The position numbers were made by a program, and so were the translations under genes. Shown in pieces: positions 9,706 through 17,618 of a stretch of 62,119 nucleotides of DNA. The DNA lies in assembly GCA_944386685.1 (NCBI GenBank), contig CALXCA010000009.1:1-62119 (forward strand), given 5' to 3'. Each line of letters opens with the position of its first letter. The stretch's first letter is position 1. This stretch comes from an uncultured Clostridia bacterium (lineage in GTDB: Bacteria; Bacillota; Clostridia; TANB77; CAG-508). The notes under the pieces were generated by a model that saw only the letters and a program-made list of their open reading frames with translations, was not told the DNA's origin and searched no databases.

Positions 9706-10040
9706 CCTCCTTCAAGTATTTTTGGGATAGTATATCATATATTTTAGATTATGTCAAAATGTAGATAATCCATTTTTTTTAATAAATTACAAAAAAGATT
9801 AAAATGTGAATTGAATAAATAAACACAAAAAAGAGTTGAATAAAAAAGTAAATTCCAGTCAGATTTTGTCTTCATACTGGAATTTATTATTTTAATTAAG
9901 GTTTTGAACTTTTTGGTTTTTTCTATTGATTAAATAATTTGCTAATGATATAATCAATTTACTATAGATTTTAGTAACCTATAAATATTAATATAATTGA
10001 TATAACTAATTGATTAGTACAAAAGAAAGGACTCAATTTA
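9706..10040. other. Divergent intergenic region with hairpin and promoter
   Basis: A dyad AAATTCCAGT / ACTGGAATTT occupies about 9850-9886. A sigma-A-type promoter for the next gene follows: TTGATT (9926-9931), 17 nt, TATAAT (9949-9954). No coding frame is supported. Confidence 0.6.
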
Positions 10041-11936
10041 ATGGAATGTATTGATATAAGTGAAAATGAAAAAGAAAAAATAATAAAGCTTATAAAAAAA
10101 CTAAGATTAAGAAATTTGAGAATAGATGCAATGCAATCATTAAATGAAGAAAACAAATTAACAAAAGTATTAATTAGAAGGCTATTAAAAGAAACATATG
10201 AAAATATAAAATATATAAGGGATTTAATACAAAATGTTGATGACCAAGAGTTTACACCAAGTATTAGGCAAAAATTTGAAGAACTTGATACATTATCAAA
10301 TTCAACGAATAATGAAGACATAGAAAATCTTTATAAATGTTTAAATATATGCACAGATATACAAAAAGATTATGAATTGATGAATAAAGCTAGAGAAGTT
10401 AAAACAATAGCAAAAGCTTCAATTCAAAGTATCAATAGTATAGACAAATTAAAAATAAAAGTAGAAGATGAAACTAGACAAAGCTTAGAAACAATAAAAA
10501 ATAATTTACAAAAATTAATAAGTTCTACAAAGACTGATATTAAATCTATTCAAATTAATATTAATGAATATAATAAATTTGCAATGCAAGTTTGGAAGGA
10601 ATATTTAACAAAACCAACAAATAAAGATAATTCGGAATTTAGATATTTAGTTCATAATTTAAACAAAGGTACAATAAAAGGAAAATTTTCACAAAATATA
10701 GTTTCTACATCATTAATTACAAATCGTGAAATGGGATTATATCGTTCAGGAAGTTCAAAATATGGACTAATTATAAATCCTAAAAATATTGTTAGTGCAG
10801 AGTATAGAGATTCATATACTTTAAATTATTCAGAATTTAATGAAGAAAAGTTTTGCTTAGAAAAACCACCAATTCAATTACCACAAGAAATAGAAAAGTT
10901 AGCTATGGATATAACTGTTGCAGAAAATGGTGAACTTTTGAATTATGAAAAGGCTAATATATATACAGAAGTTGTAGTAGACCAATATGATATAACAGGA
11001 ATATTTATTGTTACAAATGGGGAAGTTACTTTAAGTCCAGATTATGAAAATGCAAAACAGTTAGCAGATGAATACAATTTACCTTTAATAGAATTAAATA
11101 TTTGTCAAGAGAGAGTAAAAAAAGGTCTAGAACCAATGACAGAACATACAAAAAAAGAATTTTGTAGAAATGTTTTTAGAGAATATTCAAGAAATTATGA
11201 AGATATTTCACAAGAATTTCTGAATCATAGTGATTTATTAGAAGAATATTCGGATAGTCATTATGAAATTTTGTATCAAAAGTGTAAAAATTTACTTGAA
11301 AAAGGCAACTTTTCAAGAGAAGACATAATGGAAAATATGAAATTGGTAATATTAGATGATGAAGCTAATAGATGGAAACAAAATGGAAACATATATGCTT
11401 TAGGTAAATATATTGGAAAATTGTCGCAAGATAATGTTAAATATTTGTTTAATCAGAGATTTAATTTTTTACAATGTAAAACTTTTGAAGAATTTAACAG
11501 TTTATATATGCAATTAGTTAAAAATATAAATCTTATGAGCAATAATTTTCCTAATAAAGATGTTAAAGAATTTATTAATAATAATTTTCAAATTATTTTG
11601 GAAAATAAACAAATAAGTCAAGAAGATTTAAAAAAATATTATGATAGTGGAAATTTTAATTTAGATACATTTATTCAACTTTTAAAAAGTGAAAAAACAG
11701 ATATTAAAGAAAATGATTTTCCAGAAACAGAAGAAATAATACAAGAACAAAGAAAAAATCAAAATGATGTTAAGATATGGAAAGAAAGATTTAAAAGTTG
11801 CTATGCTATTACAGATAAAGTACCAGATAATATTAAAATAAAATTAATTCAAATTAGAACTAAAATAATAAATACATTTAAAAATTTATTAAGAATGGAA
11901 GATAAAAGTAAACAGCAAGAAGATTTAGACAGATAA
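10041..11936 (+). CDS. Large protein of unknown function with a possible ADP-ribosyltransferase-like core
   Basis: The 631-residue soluble product has a Lys/Glu-rich helical N-terminal third, a compact middle region (about 195-355), and a helical C-terminal half. The middle shows, in order, FRYLVHNL, IVSTSLIT and YTEVVVD; this order (Arg, Ser-Thr-Ser, Glu) resembles the R-S-E class of ADP-ribosyltransferase folds, but the match is by eye and weak. No signal peptide or membrane segment is present. GAAAGGACTC precedes the start. It is the first gene of an accessory block that includes a vWA protein, an AAA+ ATPase and a phosphatase; functional linkage is only inferred from proximity. Confidence 0.6.
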   Translation: MECIDISENEKEKIIKLIKKLRLRNLRIDAMQSLNEENKLTKVLIRRLLKETYENIKYIRDLIQNVDDQEFTPSIRQKFEELDTLSNSTNNEDIENLYKCLNICTDIQKDYELMNKAREVKTIAKASIQSINSIDKLKIKVEDETRQSLETIKNNLQKLISSTKTDIKSIQININEYNKFAMQVWKEYLTKPTNKDNSEFRYLVHNLNKGTIKGKFSQNIVSTSLITNREMGLYRSGSSKYGLIINPKNIVSAEYRDSYTLNYSEFNEEKFCLEKPPIQLPQEIEKLAMDITVAENGELLNYEKANIYTEVVVDQYDITGIFIVTNGEVTLSPDYENAKQLADEYNLPLIELNICQERVKKGLEPMTEHTKKEFCRNVFREYSRNYEDISQEFLNHSDLLEEYSDSHYEILYQKCKNLLEKGNFSREDIMENMKLVILDDEANRWKQNGNIYALGKYIGKLSQDNVKYLFNQRFNFLQCKTFEEFNSLYMQLVKNINLMSNNFPNKDVKEFINNNFQIILENKQISQEDLKKYYDSGNFNLDTFIQLLKSEKTDIKENDFPETEEIIQEQRKNQNDVKIWKERFKSCYAITDKVPDNIKIKLIQIRTKIINTFKNLLRMEDKSKQQEDLDR

Positions 11937-12271
11937 GAATAAAACAATAAATAATAGTTTATAGATTAATTCATCATAAAAATATAAATATTTATTTAAT
12001 AGGAGAAGAAATATAATGTTAATATTAATTTATATATTACATATGTTTTGTTATTATTAATATTCGGATTTCTCATGATATTTGGAAAGTATAAAAATAT
12101 TATAGATATATTTAATGTAAATATAATATGGAAAGCTTTTAAAAATTATTTGTCAGATTATTCTATGCTTAGTAGTCAAGAAGAAAATTATATAAGGAAA
12201 GAGCTTTAAACTCAAGACTTTTATTCCTATGTGTGTCTTTGAGCAAAGCGTAAAAGGAAGGAAAATTTTTT
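11937..12271 (+). other. Region with a possible broken small membrane protein
   Basis: After AGGAGAAGAAATATA an ATG at about 12016 opens only 13 codons, but another frame continues through LLLLIFGFLMIFGKYKNII to a stop near 12209. This could be a one-base-shifted small membrane protein or chance. Nothing else is supported here. Confidence 0.3.
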
Positions 12272-12740
12272 ATGAATGAAAATCTAGATTTATTTAAAGG
12301 TTATAAGAAACTAAAAAGTATGCCAGAAGATCCAGAGAATTCGGTAGTGTATGGAAAAATTACAGATAATGCAGAATGTATGGTATTTGTTTTTCCAATT
12401 CCACAAGATAATTCAATACTTAGTTTATCTGAAGAAAAAATTATACAAGATATTAATGAAAACATATCAGATAATGAAGTATTAATTGAAGTAGAGAAAG
12501 ATACTTCAAAATCATGTTTTTATACAGTTATTAAAACTCAATTGAAACCTGATGGTGTCGCATAAATCTGTATATGTAGATGATATAGAAAAGTTTATAT
12601 CTAGTGATGAAGTTCAAATTGGTATAAATGCTTATAATGGTAAGAAAAGATTAATAATTGAAAGAATTTATAAAATAACTAGTAAAATTGTATTATTACA
12701 ATTAATTTTAAGTATAATATTTTTTATAGTATTTAAATAG
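12272..12740 (+). pseudogene. Broken gene: N-terminal half of an unknown protein, frameshift, hydrophobic tail
   Basis: The first frame (97 residues, GGAAGGAAAATTTTTT before the start) reads ECMVFVFPIPQDN ... YTVIKTQLKPDGVA and stops. The pattern resembles the N-terminus of a longer soluble protein family that I recall near vWA/phosphatase genes in Clostridia, in which the KT..EP.GV motif continues for another hundred residues or more. Here the frame ends just after that motif. An overlapping frame from 12552 adds 62 residues ending in a hydrophobic helix. I interpret the pair as a truncated, frameshifted gene; two genuine small genes are the alternative. Confidence 0.45.
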
Positions 12741-12777
12741 ATTTTTATTGCAATTTTTTTTATATTAATTACAAAAA

Positions 12778-13700
12778 AGATGTCAATGATTTTTGAAAAT
12801 GTCCCCAAATTTTTTAATCATAAGCCCTAAAAACTAAATTTTTTAGGGCTAAATTTTAGGAAACTTTTTCAAGTTCTGATTCTCTTTTAAATGGATGTGT
12901 CATTCTTGGTATATAAATTTTCTTCGGTTCTGTTGGTAATATTTCATCAAAATTTTCAGATAATGCTTGTACTTCTGGAATTTCTTCAAGTGCAAATATA
13001 CTATCTTCGACAGTTGCATATAATTTTTTGTAAACTAGGTTGCTTTTCAAAGACAGATTTGGTATTATCAATACATAGAGCGAACTTTGAATTGTACTTG
13101 TCCAAGAAAGCTGGAAGAAAAGCGTTAGCTTCTTCAATAGTGGTAACGTTAGCTAATCTTAGTTCAGGTATTAGCCTTAATTGAAATGATTCGAACAACC
13201 TTTCAATACGAGGTTTAAATTCAGGTACGCTACTACATTCAATGCTAGTGCCTAATTGAGAGCAGGCATAAGCAAATTGTGTAAAGGTATTATCTTCAGC
13301 AAATTGAGTATAAGTACAGTCAAAGTACTTAGAAGTGTAAAGAGTTTCAATTTCGTTTTTAAATTCATCAGTTAATGCATGTTTAGGCTTTCTTCCTCTA
13401 TTACCATGAATAAAAAATTCTTTACCAAATTCTTTGTAACCAGCAATTAATCTATTAATTTGTCTAATACTTTTTAATCCTAATTTGATTCTAGCACGTT
13501 CTTTGTTACCATTAGTTTCAATTAATTTTTTAATAATTTCATACTTTTGTTTTTCTTTCAATGAGAGTTCCACCTTTCTCATATTGTCCTCCTTAGATTT
13601 AAATGATGTTTTTAATTATATCATTTAAGAGAACAAATATTTTTTTGTTGGGACATTTTCTCATTTCTTTACTTAAGACATTATCACATTTCTTTCATAG
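12778..13700 (-). mobile_element. Decayed insertion sequence (ISNCY/IS1202-like)
   Basis: The element is bounded by inverted GAAAATGTCCC (12795-12805) and GGGACATTTTC (13650-13660); a second ATGTC-like block lies further out on each side, at the element's termini. It contains only a degenerate transposase. A 47-bp copy of its right end also lies at 37418-37464. The element separates the broken 12.3 kb gene from the vWA gene. Confidence 0.75.
12856..13582 (-). pseudogene. Transposase pseudogene
   Basis: The N-terminal HTH region (LKEKQKYEIIKKLIETNGN ... IRQINRLIAGYKEFG) and the third catalytic-region signature (KPRIERLFESFQLRLIPELRL, EANAFLPAFLDKYNSKFAL) are present, but the segment that should carry the two catalytic Asp residues has been deleted between TQFAYAC and the Glu region. 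A second deletion and frameshift follow KQPSLQK, after which another frame resumes with YATVEDSIFALEEIPEVQ and runs to the end. The protein cannot be active. AGGAGGACAAT precedes the original start. Confidence 0.85.
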
Positions 13701-13727
13701 GCTATAAAATACAAAAAGGAATATTAC

Positions 13728-13756
13728 TTGACATAACTTATAAAATATAATATAAT
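13728..13756 (+). promoter_or_regulatory. Promoter of the vWA gene
   Basis: TTGACA (13728-13733), 17 nt, TATAAT (13751-13756): a consensus sigma-A promoter 65 nt before the chosen start, just outside the IS relic. Confidence 0.8.
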
Positions 13757-13820
13757 TCTCATATCACATTAATTGCTATATATGACTTGCAAGAGAAGTG
13801 AGAAAGGAATAGATATAATA

Positions 13821-15023
13821 ATGAGAAAAGGCAGTTTTTGGCTACAATCAGATAAATTAAGTATAAAAAGTTCCGCACAAGTATTTAGTAAAGAAGAACA
13901 TTCTTATGAAGAAAGTGAGTTAGAACAAACAGAAAATAAAAAAGAAAGTTTAGAAAAATTAAATATTGAAGAAATAAAGCCACAAACTTTTGAGAATGAA
14001 GAACAAGTTTCTGAATGTAAAAATCTTGAGCCTAAGCAACAAACCTCTGAACCTAAATATGGACAAACATTTAGAGAAACACTAAAAAATTTGAATTTTT
14101 CAGAACAAACAATATATCAAACAAATGAAATGTTTAATAATAAATATCAACAAAATAGTGAAAAAGGAAAAAATATTCAACAAAACAATGAAAATGGAAG
14201 AAATACTCAACAAAATACATGTAATTCATTTCATGTTAGTTTATATAGAAAAATAAGTAATGGATTTGATTACAAAAATCAAGAAGACCAAATACCGGAT
14301 TCAGTAATAAACAATTTAATAGATAATTTTCTAAACAAAAGATTTCAAACAAGAAATTCCCAATTAAATGCAAGAGAAAATAGTACAATTAAAGATTATG
14401 GATATGAAAAGTGGGATATTTTGCAATTAATAAAACATAAAGAAACAAAAGAATATGGAAAAATGTTAAGAGATAAATATGGTTATAAAAAAGAAGAAAA
14501 AAAATCCGAAACAATTCCACTTTCTTTTTATTTTGACCTTTCTGGCAGTATGGTGGAATATTCACATATATTGTCATTAATAGCAATAAAAATTTTGCAA
14601 AAAAAAATTAAATTATTAATTGGATATAATGACAGAATTGTATACCAAATAAATGAATTGCCGTCAGATAAAAAAATATCTGTAGAAGACTTCCAAAAAT
14701 TACTTAATGAAGATTTTAAAGAAAAAAAGATTAAAAACGAAAAAATAGATTATGAAATTATTAATAAAAGATTAGACGAATTTTTAATAGAAAATGAAGC
14801 AGAAAAAGTAGCACTATTTACAGACTTTGATCCAATAGAGGCAATAAGAAATTTATCAAAACATTCTGAATTATATTGGTTTTGTTTTGAAAAAAATAGA
14901 AATCAGCCATTTATTATAAAAGGACGTTTTTATAGAATACAGAATTTAAAAGACATAATTTTATATTTTAAAAATCCTGATATGAGAGAGGTAGAGAAAC
15001 CAGAGGAGGATTTATGGAGATAA
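13821..15023 (+). CDS. vWA-domain protein
   Basis: A 400-residue protein. The N-terminal half is low-complexity, rich in Gln/Glu/Asn, with near-repeats such as NSEKGKNIQQNNENGRN. From about residue 230 it becomes a von Willebrand A domain: FYFDLSGSM is the MIDAS DxSxS motif and FTDFDP supplies the later Asp. The start used (MRKGSFWLQSD) follows GAGAAAGGA; the upstream ATG at 13773 has no ribosome site. vWA proteins of this kind typically partner MoxR AAA+ ATPases, and one lies two genes downstream. Its 3' end overlaps the next start by 10 nt. Confidence 0.85.
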   Translation: MRKGSFWLQSDKLSIKSSAQVFSKEEHSYEESELEQTENKKESLEKLNIEEIKPQTFENEEQVSECKNLEPKQQTSEPKYGQTFRETLKNLNFSEQTIYQTNEMFNNKYQQNSEKGKNIQQNNENGRNTQQNTCNSFHVSLYRKISNGFDYKNQEDQIPDSVINNLIDNFLNKRFQTRNSQLNARENSTIKDYGYEKWDILQLIKHKETKEYGKMLRDKYGYKKEEKKSETIPLSFYFDLSGSMVEYSHILSLIAIKILQKKIKLLIGYNDRIVYQINELPSDKKISVEDFQKLLNEDFKEKKIKNEKIDYEIINKRLDEFLIENEAEKVALFTDFDPIEAIRNLSKHSELYWFCFEKNRNQPFIIKGRFYRIQNLKDIILYFKNPDMREVEKPEEDLWR

Positions 15024-15319
15024 AATTAAAAAAACTAATAGAAAAGTGTAACAAAAATTTAAAAGGATTTTCATCAAAAAATGAAATAATTGATTTTTTA
15101 CCAATTAAAGAAGATGATATTGAAATTTATATAGAAAACAAAATAATAAATATAAAAAATAGAAATGAAATTATGAAAATTTACGAACAAGATGGATATT
15201 ATTCAAATTTAGAAATATTAAAAGATGTTGCTAAAATATATGGAATAAAATTAAAAGGAAATAGAATATTAGATTTAATAAAATTTAAAAATATAATTGA
15301 AATTAAAATATTACAATAA
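15014..15319 (+). CDS. Small hypothetical protein coupled to the vWA gene
   Basis: A 101-residue, Lys/Ile-rich, probably helical protein with no recognisable domain. Its ATG overlaps the vWA gene and follows GAGGAGG by 5 nt, so translation is likely coupled. Phrases such as YSNLEILKDVAKIYGIKLKG suggest a small helical fold. Position between the vWA protein and the AAA+ ATPase suggests an adaptor, but that is inference. Confidence 0.75.
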   Translation: MEIKLKKLIEKCNKNLKGFSSKNEIIDFLPIKEDDIEIYIENKIINIKNRNEIMKIYEQDGYYSNLEILKDVAKIYGIKLKGNRILDLIKFKNIIEIKILQ

Positions 15320-15329
15320 ATGTTTAATT

Positions 15330-15358
15330 GGTTTATAGGTAATCCTAGTTTTAAAACC
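15330..15358 (+). promoter_or_regulatory. Leader hairpin, copy 1
   Basis: GGTTTATAGGTAATCCTAG followed by TTTTAAAACC folds as an outer GGTTT/AAACC and inner TAGG/CCTA hairpin 32 nt before the ATPase start codon. Near-identical hairpins precede the genes at 58238 and 60702 at almost the same distance. Confidence 0.6.
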
Positions 15359-15390
15359 TAAATATTAGAATAAAAGGGACAGAACTCAAA

Positions 15391-17415
15391 ATGGAAATAA
15401 CATATACAGTAGTAAAAGAATTATTAGAAAAACATGGATATTATACTACAGACAAAATAATTTGGGACACAATAAATAATATCAATAAATTAGTTAAAGG
15501 AAATAAAAAAGGTCAAGATATACATGCAGTTTGTTTAGAAGGAATGCCGGGAAGCGGAAAAACATTTTATGCAGAAACTTATCAGAAAGTATTACAAGAC
15601 ATATTATCAGAAAATGTTGAAATGATTGACTTTCAATGTGATGCCACTACAGGAAAATCAGAATTAAATGAGGAGATAAATGTTGCATCAGCAATAGCTG
15701 GTAATCCAGACAATGTAATTATAGAGGGCAAATTAGTTAAGGCAATAAAAGCAGTAAACAGTGGTAAAAAAGTAATATTATTTTTAGATGAATTTGAAAA
15801 AGCAAGAGAAGACACAGATACATATTTATATCAATTTTTACAAAAAGGAAAGATAAATACTGTACAACTTGGAGATTTAGAGATTGATGGAGATAAAAAG
15901 AAAAATTTGCAAGTAATTTTATGTAAAAACTATTTTAGATTACACTTAAGCGAACCTCTTGAAAGAAGACTAAAATTTATGAGATTAGAGCCTATGAAGC
16001 CAGAAATTTTCTATAATGTAGCAAATAGAGAGCTTCCAGAATGTGATAAGACTTTAATTGCAATAGTATCAATCTTATATGAAGAAATACATAAAAATAA
16101 AGAATATTTTAAAAGAGTTCCATCTTGTTCCGAACTATTAGATGCAATAAATGATGCAAATGACATCATAGATATTGCCCCAGATAAATATATTTTAGAT
16201 GCAATTTTAAGTAATATGATTAAAACACCAGAAGACTTTGACGTTTTTGAAAATATGGTACAAAATAATAAAAAATTAAAAGGAATAGCAAACCTATTAA
16301 ATCAAGATAGTATAGAAACAACAAGTAAAAGAACACAATTGCAATATGCAATTTTAGAAGATTTCTTTTCTGATGATATAAAAAGATTATCAGAAGAACT
16401 AAAAAAAGCAAGTGAAGATTTAGAAATTTTAAAACAAAGTAATATGGAAAAAGATAGAAAGCTACAAGAACAATCAGAAATATTAGAAAATATAGCATTT
16501 GAACAAAGACCAGAAACAGATGAAAATCAACAGACACAACTTCCTGAAACAATTAAAATAAGTGAAGATTATGAAGTATATCATAGTAATGATTTAAATG
16601 AACAACCCTCAAATATACAATCAGATATGTTAAAAAGGTACAGAATAGATAAAAGTGTATTTGATTATTCTGATTGTGAATGGAATGAAATAGGAAGTTT
16701 TGAACTACCTAATGCCAGAGAAAAAGATACATATATATCAAATCAAATTTTAACAAAGCTAGATAGTTCAATTATATGTAGAGATGGATATCTTGTAGAA
16801 AATGATTCTGATTTTAAAGTTTTAATATATAAGGTTAAAGATGGAAAAACTCATAGATATAGAATATTTGCTGATAAATTGGTACTTACAGAAAAAGAAA
16901 TAAAAAATATAACAAAAGCAATTGATATAATCTATTACTCATCTCATGATAATTCTAAAGAAGGTAATCCAAGTAGTTTTAAATTTAGCCACCTTTATGC
17001 AAATAATAATATATCTTTTAAATTTTTAGTTGTATGTGATGAACCTAAAAAACAAATAAACGAAGATGATGTAAAAATAAAATATCAACAAATTGATAAA
17101 AATATTTATAATGTATTTGTTAGAGATATAAAAAATAATGCTTCGTATTGTGGTGATAATCTAAAGGATGTTTTGGGAATAAGTAAAGATGATAAAATAT
17201 CATCAAAAAACTATGCACAAATTGCCTTAAATAAACATTATGAATTAATACATAAAAATCTGATTTTAAGGGCAAAAGAACAAATGGCAAGTAAAAAATC
17301 AGAACAAAATTCAAAAAAAGAGATAGAAGATACTGCTATAAATCGAGATACTAATAATAGTGGAGAATCTACTCAAAAAACATTGTTTAGAAAATTGTTT
17401 GATATTTGGAGGTAA
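15391..17415 (+). CDS. MoxR-like AAA+ ATPase
   Basis: The N-terminal 260 residues form an AAA+ module: Walker A GMPGSGKT at 51-58, Walker B VILFLDEFEKA near 130, sensor and arginine-finger region CKNYFRLHLSEPLERRLKFM near 175-200. A helical linker (300-370, KRLSEELKKASEDLEIL) follows, then an uncharacterised C-terminal domain. The protein (674 residues) is about twice the length of classical MoxR. MoxR/vWA pairs act as chaperone-like remodelling complexes; the vWA protein just upstream is the obvious partner. The substrate is unknown. AAAAGGGA precedes the start, after the leader hairpin. Confidence 0.85.
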   Translation: MEITYTVVKELLEKHGYYTTDKIIWDTINNINKLVKGNKKGQDIHAVCLEGMPGSGKTFYAETYQKVLQDILSENVEMIDFQCDATTGKSELNEEINVASAIAGNPDNVIIEGKLVKAIKAVNSGKKVILFLDEFEKAREDTDTYLYQFLQKGKINTVQLGDLEIDGDKKKNLQVILCKNYFRLHLSEPLERRLKFMRLEPMKPEIFYNVANRELPECDKTLIAIVSILYEEIHKNKEYFKRVPSCSELLDAINDANDIIDIAPDKYILDAILSNMIKTPEDFDVFENMVQNNKKLKGIANLLNQDSIETTSKRTQLQYAILEDFFSDDIKRLSEELKKASEDLEILKQSNMEKDRKLQEQSEILENIAFEQRPETDENQQTQLPETIKISEDYEVYHSNDLNEQPSNIQSDMLKRYRIDKSVFDYSDCEWNEIGSFELPNAREKDTYISNQILTKLDSSIICRDGYLVENDSDFKVLIYKVKDGKTHRYRIFADKLVLTEKEIKNITKAIDIIYYSSHDNSKEGNPSSFKFSHLYANNNISFKFLVVCDEPKKQINEDDVKIKYQQIDKNIYNVFVRDIKNNASYCGDNLKDVLGISKDDKISSKNYAQIALNKHYELIHKNLILRAKEQMASKKSEQNSKKEIEDTAINRDTNNSGESTQKTLFRKLFDIWR

Positions 17416-17479
17416 ATTAACATAAGAAGTTTTTAGTCAATAATTTAATTTGACAAATAGTGTCTGCTTAATAAAGGAG

Positions 17480-17515
17480 AGAGGATGGAAATTAATATTT
17501 CCATCCTCTTTAAAA
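17480..17515 (+). terminator. Terminator of the vWA-ATPase unit
   Basis: GAGGATGGAAAT pairs exactly with ATTTCCATCCTC around TAAT and is followed by TTTAAAAT. Confidence 0.8.
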
Positions 17516-17589
17516 TGCATATAAAGTTTTAATATTGTTAAAATACGCTTAAAAAAGAACAAATATCTACAAAATTGAACAAATAGCAA

Positions 17590-17618
17590 TTGACATAAAT
17601 GTAAAAAAATGGTACATT
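17590..17618 (+). promoter_or_regulatory. Promoter of the phosphatase gene
   Basis: TTGACA (17590-17595), 17 nt, TACATT (17613-17618). The -10 overlaps the first codons of the longest reading frame, arguing for a later translation start. Confidence 0.6.
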
